This document shows positions 42,982 to 51,141 of a DNA stretch of 64,000 nt, one piece after another (within the stretch, counting starts at the first letter, position 1; the number at the start of each line of letters is the position of its first letter). Below the pieces are notes generated by a model. That model saw only the letters and a list, made by a program, of their open reading frames with translations, searched no databases and was not told the DNA's origin. The stretch is from Pygmaiobacter massiliensis. GTDB lineage: Bacteria; Bacillota; Clostridia; Oscillospirales; Ruminococcaceae. Both the position numbers and the translations under genes were made by a program. The stretch lies in the NCBI RefSeq assembly GCF_900199435.1, contig NZ_OAML01000003.1, forward strand, positions 1,443,166-1,507,165. The letters are read 5' to 3'.

Positions 42982-44437
42982 CAGTTCCCTCCTTTGGCGG
43001 GCGCAGCACCGAGCCAAGCCAGAGCGCCGTGCAGGAAAGGCAGACACCGGGCAGCGCGGGATGCACCGGAAGGTGCCCTGCATAGTAAATGGGGTAAAGC
43101 AGTGCAATAGAAGCAAGCCCGGTTATTACGCTGGCCCAAACACCGGCACGGCTTGTCTTTTTAAACAGCAGCGTTGCATACATACTGGGGAACAATGTGG
43201 TACTGATAACACCCCAGATGTCGCCACCGTAAGAAAGCAGGCTGGAAGGGGGACTAAGCGCAAGCAGCAAAGAAAAGGTGCCGCCCACCAAAATTGCAAG
43301 CCGAGAAAGCCAGAGCAGTGTGGATTCTGACCGGGGTTTGCGGCTGAGCGGCTGCAATACGTCGCAGGAAAAAGAAGAGGCGATGAGCAGCAGCTGTGAG
43401 TTGGCGGTAGAAATGCAGGCCCCGATGATGGAAAAGAGGAAAAAGCCGCTCCAGCTACTGTACAAGTTGTTATTCAGCACATAGGTCACGATTTCGTCCG
43501 TGGAATCAAGCATCGGCAGCGAAGGAATCAGCACGCGCATGCCAAGGCCAATTTGCGTGAGTGCAAAATAGAGAAAAGCGAGCAGCAACAGCGAGCAGAT
43601 TACGGTTTTTTTTGCAGATTTTTTATCTTTGGCAGAAAGCATGCGCACAGTGTACTGCGGGTTGCCGGCAAGGCCAAGCCCCCAGCCAAAAAACATGCTC
43701 AGACTCATCAAAGGGGCGTACGGGCCTTTCCCGAAAGCTTTCAGCAAATCGCCCGCTTCGGTTTTGTACGGAATCCCCGCATGCGCATATCCGCTGATGT
43801 GCCGCGCGCTGATGTGAATCGAGGTAAGCCCCCCAGCGCGATTGGTAACAATGAAAAATAGCACCGTAATGCTGATGGTAAGCAGAATCAGATTGAAAGC
43901 ATCGCTGCGGCTGACCGACTGGTAGCCGCCAAACGTAGTATAAAGTATAAAAAGGTAAACCAGCAGCACCGAAATAGAATACGGAATACCAAATAGGGTA
44001 GAAGCCACGATGCCGAAGCCCTTGATTTGAATAACCAGATAAAATACGTAAACGCAGATAAAAATGATGCCGTACACCACCTGTAACCCACGGGAATGAT
44101 AGCGTTTGTAAAAAAGTTCAGGGATGGTGGTAATGTCATTTTCGTACAGCCGGTCGCTGATGGCGAGGAGCAAGAAACCGCCTGCAAACCAGGGGAAAAC
44201 CGAATACAGCAGCACCGGGTAGCCGTTTTCGTAAACATTGCCGGTAAGGCTGAGAATGGTGGCGGCAGAAATCCAGGTGCCGGTAAAGGTGGCCATACAG
44301 CGCCAGACAGAGAGTTTGCGCTCGCCGATGAAAAATTTGCTGATGGTATTGCTGTCGCGCAAGCTGCCCTTGCCGATCATCAGCAAAATGGCGGAATACA
44401 CCGCAAAGAAAATCAAGTAAACCAAGGTTTTGTTCAT
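42962..44437 (-). CDS. Sodium/solute symporter (SSS family)
   Basis: A 491-residue protein with about thirteen membrane helices. SSS family features: LRDSNTISKFFIGERKLSVWRCMATFTGTWISAATILSLTG, the GGYQSVSRSDAF loop, GFFLFSIIGACISTANSQLLLIASSFSCDV with the Na+-site Ser residues. The substrate is unknown; given its neighbours an acidic or cyclic amino acid is possible. ATG 44437 follows AAAGGAACCTGCCACG. It is the first gene of the symporter-kinase-activator operon. Confidence 0.9.
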   Translation of the reverse strand: MNKTLVYLIFFAVYSAILLMIGKGSLRDSNTISKFFIGERKLSVWRCMATFTGTWISAATILSLTGNVYENGYPVLLYSVFPWFAGGFLLLAISDRLYENDITTIPELFYKRYHSRGLQVVYGIIFICVYVFYLVIQIKGFGIVASTLFGIPYSISVLLVYLFILYTTFGGYQSVSRSDAFNLILLTISITVLFFIVTNRAGGLTSIHISARHISGYAHAGIPYKTEAGDLLKAFGKGPYAPLMSLSMFFGWGLGLAGNPQYTVRMLSAKDKKSAKKTVICSLLLLAFLYFALTQIGLGMRVLIPSLPMLDSTDEIVTYVLNNNLYSSWSGFFLFSIIGACISTANSQLLLIASSFSCDVLQPLSRKPRSESTLLWLSRLAILVGGTFSLLLALSPPSSLLSYGGDIWGVISTTLFPSMYATLLFKKTSRAGVWASVITGLASIALLYPIYYAGHLPVHPALPGVCLSCTALWLGSVLRPPKEGTDEKAAA

Positions 44438-44542
44438 CGTGGCAGGTTCCTTTCCGCAAAAGACTGGCAACACAAAGCCATATTTCTTTTTATCTTACCA
44501 CAAATCATCGCTTTTTGGAAAGAATCGCGCTGCTTCGCAGCG

Positions 44543-44584
44543 CAAAAAAACACCGCCACCCTCAAAACGAAGGTGCCGGTGTTT
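44543..44584 (-). terminator. Terminator of the met operon
   Basis: On the minus strand AAACACCGGCACC pairs with GGTGGCGGTGTTT (one mismatch) and is followed by TTTTTTTG, about 45 bases after the metQ stop. Confidence 0.85.
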
Positions 44585-44630
44585 ATTTTTGCCGCAATGG
44601 CGCGCCATAGGCAAAAGCTTTTAAGGCAGT

Positions 44631-45491
44631 TTAGAAAACAGGAACAACTACGCCCTCATAGCTTGCGTTGATGTAATCGCGCACGGTGTCGCTCTGCAGT
44701 GCAGCAAGCAGTGCTTTCAGCTCCGGGCGAGATTCATTGCCTTCGCGTACGCAGAGAATGTTTGCGAAAGTCTGCGCAGCTTCGCTGTCTTTGTCTTCGG
44801 TTGCAATTACTTTATCTGCAATTTTTGCACCTACTGCATAGTTGCCGTTGATTACAGCAAAATCAAGGTCGGGCAGGCTGGCGGGCAGCTGTGCTGCTTC
44901 GAGTGCTTTAATTTTGATGTTGTGCGGATTTTCTGCGATATCCAGCTCGGTAGCGGAAAGGCCAACGCCGTCTTTCAGGGTCAGCAGGCCATTTGCCGCA
45001 AGCAGCTGCAGGGCACGGGCACCGTTGGTGTTGTCGCTGGGGATGCCGATGACAGCGCCGTCAGGGATAGATTCCAGAGAAGCGGTTTTGCCGGCATACA
45101 GACCAAGCGGCTCAAAGTGGATGGAGCCAATGGAAACGATGTGAGTGCCGTTTTTCTCGTTAAAATCGGTGAGGTACGGCTGATGCTGGAAGTAGTTGGC
45201 GTCGAGGTCGCCGTCTTCGAGGGCGGTGTTCGGCAGCACATAGTCATCGAACTGAACAATCTCGAGGTTGATGCCCTGCTCTGCAAGCAGCGGTTTTATC
45301 TGCTCGAGAATTTCAGCATGGGGCGCAGGGGAAGCACCGACTTTGAGCGTGACACTGGTGCCGGAACTTGCCGGTGCAGAACTTGCTGCCGAAGAGGCAG
45401 CCGGTGCAGAGGAAGATGCGGAAGAGCCGCAGGCGGTAAAGGCGAGGGCAAGGGCAAGGCTTGCCGCCACAAGTTTGATGGTATGTTTCAT
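44631..45491 (-). CDS. metQ: Methionine ABC transporter substrate-binding lipoprotein
   Basis: A 286-residue NlpA/MetQ lipoprotein: signal peptide with lipobox LAFTAC (Cys21), a Ser/Ala-rich linker, then LKVGASPAPHAEILEQIKPLL, DGDLDANYFQHQPYL, HFEPLGLYAGK, IGIPSDNTNGARAL and FAVINGNYA. It binds methionine outside the membrane for MetNI. It is the last gene of the operon, 210 bases after metI; that gap holds small GC hairpins but no clear promoter. Confidence 0.95.
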   Translation of the reverse strand: MKHTIKLVAASLALALAFTACGSSASSSAPAASSAASSAPASSGTSVTLKVGASPAPHAEILEQIKPLLAEQGINLEIVQFDDYVLPNTALEDGDLDANYFQHQPYLTDFNEKNGTHIVSIGSIHFEPLGLYAGKTASLESIPDGAVIGIPSDNTNGARALQLLAANGLLTLKDGVGLSATELDIAENPHNIKIKALEAAQLPASLPDLDFAVINGNYAVGAKIADKVIATEDKDSEAAQTFANILCVREGNESRPELKALLAALQSDTVRDYINASYEGVVVPVF

Positions 45492-45701
45492 AAAATATCA
45501 ATCCTTTCTTAAAACCGTGCGTGCGCTGAGTGCGGCACAGTTTGCGAGGCCCTCCATTTATTGTAAGACCTACTTTCCCATTCCCCTTTTTCGGGGTCTC
45601 TCTATACAGTTGGGGCGATGCCCCTTTTTATTTTGTAAAAGCAGTGTTCTGCAAAGCCGTACGCTCTTTGCGTGAAAATGCCTCAAAATAACGCGATAAG
45701 A

Positions 45702-46373
45702 TTAAACCGACTGACGTTTGTCAGAGCGTTTTGCGATAATGCTGAAAATAGTTTGGATAATACAAACCAAAATGATAAGCAGGATAATAGTAAAATACAT
45801 AATGTCTTTTTCATAGCGCTGGTAACCAAAGCGGAAGGCGAGATTGCCCAGGCCGCCGGCGCCGACGGCGCCGGTGATAGCCGTATAACCGAGAATGGTA
45901 ATGGTGCTGATGGAAAGGCCGCGCACCAAGCTGGGCACGCTTTCTACCAGCAATACGCGGGTGACAATCTGCCAGCGCGTAGCGCCCATGCAGCGGGCGG
46001 CTTCCAGTACGCCATGGTCTACTTCCCGCAAGCTTTGCTCTACCATGCGCGCCACAAACGGTGCAGCGGCGATAACGAGCGGAACGATGGCAGCGGTTGC
46101 TCCAATCGAGGTGCCGGCAATGAGGCGAGTAAGCGGAATAACGAAAAACATCAAAATCATAAACGGCAGGCTGCGCAGCATATCAATCACCCAGCCAAAA
46201 GCCGCGTTAAAGCGCGGGGTTTCCAGAATGCCGCCTTTAGAGGTAATCGTAAGCAGCACACCCAGGGGAAGCCCCAAAAGATATGCGCAGGCGGTAGAGA
46301 TCAAAGTCATATATAAAGTTTCGGCGGTTGCGGTGACAAGCAGCGAACCGTACCGGGCTAACAATTCAGTCAT
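45702..46373 (-). CDS. metI: Methionine ABC transporter permease
   Basis: A 223-residue permease with five helices and the EAA loop EAARCMGATRWQIVTRVLL that contacts the ATPase. Other markers: ETLYMTLISTACAYLLGLPLGVLL, RSLPFMILMFFVIPLTR and GYTAITGAVGAGGLGNLA. It lies 28 bases after metN. Confidence 0.95.
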   Translation of the reverse strand: MTELLARYGSLLVTATAETLYMTLISTACAYLLGLPLGVLLTITSKGGILETPRFNAAFGWVIDMLRSLPFMILMFFVIPLTRLIAGTSIGATAAIVPLVIAAAPFVARMVEQSLREVDHGVLEAARCMGATRWQIVTRVLLVESVPSLVRGLSISTITILGYTAITGAVGAGGLGNLAFRFGYQRYEKDIMYFTIILLIILVCIIQTIFSIIAKRSDKRQSV

Positions 46374-46401
46374 AACAGTAGTTTCCTTTCACAAATAAGG
46401 C

Positions 46402-47154
46402 TTAGGCCTCGCGGGCCTCGTCCTTGCCAAGCAGCAAGCGGGTAATATTGCTTTGCGGGTGCGCGAAGATGGCTTTGGTTTCACCGCCCTCTGCGAACTG
46501 TGAAGCGTCGATTACCGCCACTTTATTGCAGATGGTGCGTACCACGCTGATGGCGTGAGTGATGATGACAATGGTAATCCCAAGCTTTGCATTGATGTCT
46601 TTAAGCAAGGCCAACATCTGCTTGGTAGTCAGGCTGTCGAGCGCGGAAGTTGGCTCGTCACAAAGAAGTACCTCAGGGTTAGAGGCCAGCGCCCGAGCAA
46701 TGGCAACGCGCTGCTTTTGTCCGCCCGAAAGCTGAGCGGGATAAGCAGAAGCTTTGTCGGCAAGGCCGACAAGTTCCAGCAGCTCTGCCACACGCGGGGC
46801 AATCTCGGCCTTTTTTTTGCCCGCCAAACGGAGCGGAAAACCGACATTGTCTGCAACCGTTTTTTGCATGAGCAGGTTATAACCCTGAAACACCACGCCG
46901 GTTTTGCGGTGTGCATCAATCAGTGCTTTGCCTCGCAGGGTAGAGATATCTACACCATCCTGCAAAATGCAGCCGGAGGTGGGTGTTTCCAGCAGAGACA
47001 GGCAGCGCAGCAGTGTGCTTTTGCCTGCACCGCTCATGCCGATAATGCCGAAAATATCCCCGTCTGCAATGGTAAAGGTAACGTCTTTTAATGCGACGCA
47101 TTCCTCAGCAGTGCCTTCACCAAAAATTTTTGTTAAATGTTCAATCTGAATCAT
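46402..47154 (-). CDS. metN: Methionine ABC transporter ATPase, short form
   Basis: A 250-residue ABC ATPase: Walker A GMSGAGKST, Q-loop VVFQGYNLL, signature LSGGQKQRVAIARAL, Walker B VLLCDEPTSALD and His in IVIITHAISVV. The typical MetN of about 340 residues carries a C-terminal NIL (ACT-like) domain that binds methionine and inhibits transport; this one ends soon after the ATPase core, so that feedback is missing. The ATG at 47154 follows GGGAGGTCACAGAT. A T-box leader precedes it. Confidence 0.94.
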   Translation of the reverse strand: MIQIEHLTKIFGEGTAEECVALKDVTFTIADGDIFGIIGMSGAGKSTLLRCLSLLETPTSGCILQDGVDISTLRGKALIDAHRKTGVVFQGYNLLMQKTVADNVGFPLRLAGKKKAEIAPRVAELLELVGLADKASAYPAQLSGGQKQRVAIARALASNPEVLLCDEPTSALDSLTTKQMLALLKDINAKLGITIVIITHAISVVRTICNKVAVIDASQFAEGGETKAIFAHPQSNITRLLLGKDEAREA

Positions 47155-47253
47155 ATCTGTGACCTCCCTGATGTCGTTAAAAAACCGGGACGAGTAATTT
47201 GAATATCGTAATTTTAGCTGTAACGCTCTATAAAAAGCCGCCCGCAGGGGCTG

Positions 47254-47575
47254 CAAAACAAAATAAAAAAGCCCTCGTCCTTGAATTGCTTCAAGGACGA
47301 GAGCCATAACGTCTACTCGTGGTACCACCTTGTTTCGCAGAAACCTTGCGGTGTTCTGCCTTTACAGCTGCTCCGGAATCAAATCCTTTTACAGCCTGCC
47401 ACTATAACGGGTGGACCCGTTGCACACTAACCCGAAAGCTCGTGTGCACAACTCAGAGACCATGTTCGGCGATGTTTGCTTTATACCCCTTCCAGCAAAT
47501 GGGGCACTCTCTGTAAAAGCAGCGAAAGCTTACTCTTCTCATCAATGTTTTTGTGTTGTGTTCGGTTGTAATTTC
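47254..47575 (-). ncRNA. T-box leader of metNIQ, probably methionine-specific
   Basis: On the minus strand the leader has the T-box sequence AAGGTGGTACCACG (47332-47319), a Stem I region with GAAGAGTAAG and AGAGAGTGCC, and the 3' Stem I strand GAACATGGTCTCTGAG, whose specifier loop offers AUG (methionine). A terminator CTCGTCCTTGAA/TTCAAGGACGAG (47301-47274) with a U-tract (47270-47261) competes with the antiterminator. Uncharged tRNA-Met would allow transcription of the methionine importer. CAU (His) in another register is the alternative, less likely by context. Confidence 0.9.
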
Positions 47576-47603
47576 ATTATACGATAAGTTCTTGTAAAAG
47601 CAA
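47576..47603 (-). promoter_or_regulatory. Promoter of the T-box/metNIQ transcript
   Basis: On the minus strand TTGCTT (47603-47598) and TATAAT (47581-47576) are 16 bases apart, with the start near 47569. Confidence 0.7.
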
Positions 47604-47738
47604 CCCGTAAAAATTCACGGAATTTTGCGCAACAAAACGATGATTTATTTGCACTATTGCACAATTTTTAAATAAAAAATGTAAAACATAAAAGAAAATA
47701 TACTAAAAGTATTGAAATGACCGAAAATTAAAGCCAAA

Positions 47739-48362
47739 TTATTTGAGCCGATGCACAACTTCTTCGGCGACACCCAAAACACGCGCCCACCCGGTTTCAA
47801 ATTCCCGGCGGGAGACATGAATCGGGGCATAGTTTGGATTTTCCGGGCAGAGTGTAATGCCGTCCGTATCTTCGCGGTAGCGTTTGATAGTAGCGTTTTC
47901 GCCGCCCACCAGACAGGCCACAATACAGCCGTTTTCGGGGGTGAGGTTCGCGTTAAAAAGTACGCGGCAACCATCAACAATACCTGCATGAATCATAGAG
48001 TCGCCTTCTACCAGCAGATAAAACCGGCCGTCTGCGCTCTCCACATCGGCAGGTTCATAACGCAAAATCTGATCCTCTGCAAAAATCGGCGCTCCGGCCC
48101 GGATAACACCCAGCACGGGAATTTGAGCACACTTTGAAACCGCCATAGCGCAGGTAGGCAACGACTCTTCCCAGCCCATTAAGGCAGGCAGTGTAAGCTG
48201 AAGCTGCGGCGCCAGTTTCATTGCAATGGTGCGGCGCAAAGGCAAAATTTCAGCCTCGTATCGCTCAATTGCTGCGGCAGAAAGGCCACAGGCTTTGCCG
48301 AGCTCTGCGGTGCTTAATCCTAATTCTGCACGCCGCGCTGCCACGCGCTGTCCTACTGTCAT
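47739..48362 (-). CDS. XRE-S24 LexA-like repressor
   Basis: A 207-residue protein with an N-terminal Cro/C1-type HTH (GQRVAARRAELGLSTAELGKACGLSAAAIERYE) and a C-terminal S24 autoprotease domain: scissile Ala89-Gly90 in IRAGAPIF, Ser122 in EGDSMI, Lys160 in ATIKRY. Such proteins self-cleave when stimulated by RecA filaments. The HTH type is that of phage-like repressors, not the winged helix of true LexA. No phage genes are nearby. ATG 48362 is taken; GTG 48371 after AAGG is possible. Confidence 0.88.
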   Translation of the reverse strand: MTVGQRVAARRAELGLSTAELGKACGLSAAAIERYEAEILPLRRTIAMKLAPQLQLTLPALMGWEESLPTCAMAVSKCAQIPVLGVIRAGAPIFAEDQILRYEPADVESADGRFYLLVEGDSMIHAGIVDGCRVLFNANLTPENGCIVACLVGGENATIKRYREDTDGITLCPENPNYAPIHVSRREFETGWARVLGVAEEVVHRLK

Positions 48363-48397
48363 ATCTTTCACCCAAGCCTTATTTATAAGATAAAATC

Positions 48398-48426
48398 ATC
48401 ATAACAAAAATTGGATAAAAACTCAA
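48398..48426 (-). promoter_or_regulatory. Promoter of the S24 repressor gene
   Basis: On the minus strand TTGAGT (48426-48421) and TATGAT (48403-48398) are 17 bases apart, about 35 bases before the start codon. Confidence 0.6.
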
Positions 48427-48593
48427 TTGTTACCGATTTTACCTGTGCCATGCGAGTTTCCGGCGCTACTGTCAGCAAACGATACGTTATATCTGGCGTT
48501 TGAATTTATAAAATAAAAGTAAAATCGGAAAAGAGCAGGGATGCAACCGATAAGTTTTCAACCAACACAGCTGTGCCTTGTGGAAAATTTGCG

Positions 48594-48629
48594 CAAAAAA
48601 ACAGACGGCCGAAAAGGTCGTCTGTTTTT
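48594..48629 (-). terminator. Terminator of the minus-strand glycan operon
   Basis: On the minus strand ACAGACGACC pairs with GGCCGTCTGT (one wobble), loop TTTTC, followed by TTTTTTTGCGC, shortly after the amidotransferase stop. Confidence 0.85.
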
Positions 48630-48637
48630 GGTAAGAC

Positions 48638-49756
48638 TTATTTCTCTTCCCAGATGGGCTCTTTGAGCACCCAGCGGTCATACTCGTCTTTTTTGAACAG
48701 GTCACGGTTATAGAACTTGTCCATAATGGTCCAGAATTCCGCTTCGGTATAGCCACAGAAATCGCAGAAATCCTCAACGCATTTGCGGTCGAGTGCGCCG
48801 TCACGCTGTTTGATGATGGGGATAGCCTCCTCGCGGGTGAGCAGGCCGTAACGGATATAACGTGCAGTGTAATCGGTTGCCGCAGCATGGCCGAACTTCG
48901 GGTATTTGAGCCAGGAGTGCACGAGATATGCGCGGGAATCGATCTGGTCAAAGTTCTCGGCATGGTGGGTGCGGTCCCACTCGTTGGAAAGGTCGTGGAA
49001 ACCGTAGCGTTTTGCAATCTCGTAGTTCTTTACGCTGTTCCAGGGCACAAAATAGCTCATATAGAACGGGTCAAGGCGGTCCAGCTCTTCTTGGCTTGGG
49101 GCCAAAGTCAGCGAGAGGTCTTTCTCGGTGACTCCGTCGCCGAGCAGCTCTTCCATCGGCATGCCGACAGCAACACCGTTGTTGATCTGGTCCTTTGCAG
49201 AATAAGTTTCAACATCATTGCCGCCGCCGTACTCGTAGCTGACGTTTTCGCCGTAGCAGAGCATCGGTACGTTGAATTTTGCTGCCATATGCAGGGGGAA
49301 AGTATAAATCAGGCGGTCGACGTACCAGGTCGGCTTGCCGTATTTTTCAAAGAATTTGCGCATCAAAATTTTCTGCACTTTTACATCGGGTTTGCAGCTG
49401 ATGATAGTGCAGCCGAAAGCCTCGCTGATGTTGCGCAGGTTGTGTTTGCCAGCCTCGGTCATCGGGAAGTTGTCCTCTACCGAGAAGAGAATCGGGTTCA
49501 TGCCCATAACTTCTTTGAGCATGTAAACCTGGAAATGGCTGTCTTTGCCGCCAGAAACAGCAACAGCGCAGTCGTAGCCGCCGGGGCCGTTGCAGCCGCG
49601 GTATTTATCGCACAGCGCTTTAAACTCTTCAAAGCGGGCATCCCAATCAATGTCGTCGCGGTGATCATAATGGGTGCAGGCAGAGCAAACGCCCTGCTCG
49701 TCAAAGGTGATGCCGGGACGAGTGTCAGGCATCGTGCAGCGTTTACAGTATTTCAT
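48638..49756 (-). CDS. N-acetyl sugar amidotransferase (PseA/WbpG type)
   Basis: A 372-residue PP-loop ATPase: an N-terminal zinc-binding pair (CKRCTMPDTRPG, CSACTHY) and the ATP motif VSGGKDSHFQ, then GENVSYEYGGG and FCDFCGYTEAEFW. In Campylobacter and Pseudomonas such enzymes turn an N-acetyl group of a sugar into an acetamidino group. In this locus the likely target is a legionaminic-acid-like sugar. ATG 49756 follows GGGAGGTTAAAT. It is the last gene of the minus-strand arm, 137 bases after the flippase. Confidence 0.92.
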   Translation of the reverse strand: MKYCKRCTMPDTRPGITFDEQGVCSACTHYDHRDDIDWDARFEEFKALCDKYRGCNGPGGYDCAVAVSGGKDSHFQVYMLKEVMGMNPILFSVEDNFPMTEAGKHNLRNISEAFGCTIISCKPDVKVQKILMRKFFEKYGKPTWYVDRLIYTFPLHMAAKFNVPMLCYGENVSYEYGGGNDVETYSAKDQINNGVAVGMPMEELLGDGVTEKDLSLTLAPSQEELDRLDPFYMSYFVPWNSVKNYEIAKRYGFHDLSNEWDRTHHAENFDQIDSRAYLVHSWLKYPKFGHAAATDYTARYIRYGLLTREEAIPIIKQRDGALDRKCVEDFCDFCGYTEAEFWTIMDKFYNRDLFKKDEYDRWVLKEPIWEEK

Positions 49757-49893
49757 ATTTAACCTCCCTGATGGATGAAATAAAACGATTATATCAACGG
49801 TGCGCCCCTACAGCTGCCCCAAGGGCTAATTGGGGGACGCTACTCTGTTGTTAGGATACCACGTTGGCGGCAAAAAGAAAAGGAAAATCAATC

Positions 49894-51132
49894 CTATTTT
49901 GCTCCAAACTGTCGATGGCTGCGTAAAAGCATAAATAGACCCAGCACAATCATCTGCACAATTAAAGCTGCCATAGTGGCAAAGGCAGTGCCGTATACGC
50001 CAAAACCGACGGTAAGCGGGTGGCTGATCGCAAGACTTACAGCGATGCCGGCAATGTTGCCGACAATCAGGCCTTTCATCTCGCGCATAATGGTAAGCAG
50101 ATGGCACTCGATGAGTACGCCCGTGGTGAGAACAGTGCAGCCGATTAACGGATAAAGCAGTGAAGTATAAGCTAAAATTTCCGGCTTGCCATAATAAAGG
50201 ATGGAAAGCCCCCAGCGCCCGGCAACTGCCACCCCGGCAAACCCAAGCAGCAGCAGTGCTGCGAGAAAAGCAGCTGCCAGTGTAACCGCTTTGCGGAAAC
50301 CTTTGCCGTCTTTTTCATTCCAAAGCCGGGCAAAGGTGGTGATGAACGGGACAAAAAGATAGGTTGCGCCTACTTGGATAATGGCAGCGGGCGCAAAAAT
50401 GCTATTAAAATAACCCATTTGTACGGTACCCAAAAGGCGCTCGCAGAAATATTTCGGCACGCTGGAAACCAGCACGTTTAAAAAGCTATATAGTGCAAGA
50501 GGTGCACACTCCCAAAGCAAAGCGAAAACGCCCGCACTTCCGGTTTTTTGAAAATCTGCATAAGTGCGCCCCTGGTGACGGTCTACAAAGACGGCATACA
50601 GCAGATTGGTTGCCAGCATGACCGCAATAGTGGGATATAGCTCTTTCATCAGCACAAGTCCGAGAATAAAACTCACTGCGGAAAGCAGGCCGCGGATGCC
50701 GAAACTGACACCGACAAGATCCATTCGCTCTGCACGCTGCAAAAAACCGTGCCAAACGTCTACATCAGCCTCAATAAGTCGGTAAAGAGTATAGACGACA
50801 ATAATGGATTTTTGAAGCGGCGAATAGCTGTTTTTAAGAGCAAATATCATTGCTGCTGCGAAAGCGAGAGTCGTGGTGATGGCACGGCTAAGCACATAGG
50901 TAGCGTCAGAATATTTTCCCGAAAGGTCGGAGACCTGAAAGGTGCGCATACCATAACAGGCAAAGCTGAGCGCTGCACTGGCAATCGTCATGGCGGTGCT
51001 TAAAAGGCCCGCATCCTCATAGCCGCCCAGCCATACCACCAAAAGGTTGGTGAGGTACTGGCAGGCAAAAAAGATAAGGTTGCCTACCGTGTTGAACAGC
51101 AGGTTGCGGCGCATCTGTTTTTGGTCTGACAT
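49894..51132 (-). CDS. Polysaccharide flippase (Wzx-like, MOP superfamily)
   Basis: A 412-residue protein with about twelve hydrophobic helices, beginning RRNLLFNTVGNLIFFACQYLTNLLVVWLGGYEDAG, the usual start of Wzx/PST-type exporters. It probably moves lipid-linked oligosaccharide across the membrane. It starts 9 bases after the surface-carbohydrate gene and has a weak ribosome site (GGAGCCGCT). Confidence 0.88.
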   Translation of the reverse strand: MSDQKQMRRNLLFNTVGNLIFFACQYLTNLLVVWLGGYEDAGLLSTAMTIASAALSFACYGMRTFQVSDLSGKYSDATYVLSRAITTTLAFAAAMIFALKNSYSPLQKSIIVVYTLYRLIEADVDVWHGFLQRAERMDLVGVSFGIRGLLSAVSFILGLVLMKELYPTIAVMLATNLLYAVFVDRHQGRTYADFQKTGSAGVFALLWECAPLALYSFLNVLVSSVPKYFCERLLGTVQMGYFNSIFAPAAIIQVGATYLFVPFITTFARLWNEKDGKGFRKAVTLAAAFLAALLLLGFAGVAVAGRWGLSILYYGKPEILAYTSLLYPLIGCTVLTTGVLIECHLLTIMREMKGLIVGNIAGIAVSLAISHPLTVGFGVYGTAFATMAALIVQMIVLGLFMLLRSHRQFGAK

Positions 51133-51141
51133 AGCGGCTCC

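Noticed and set aside
44438-44480. Possible -24/-12 promoter before the symporter gene (TGGCTTTGTGTTGC on the minus strand)
   Set aside because: Only nine bases separate GG and GC; sigma-54 requires ten, so it is not counted.
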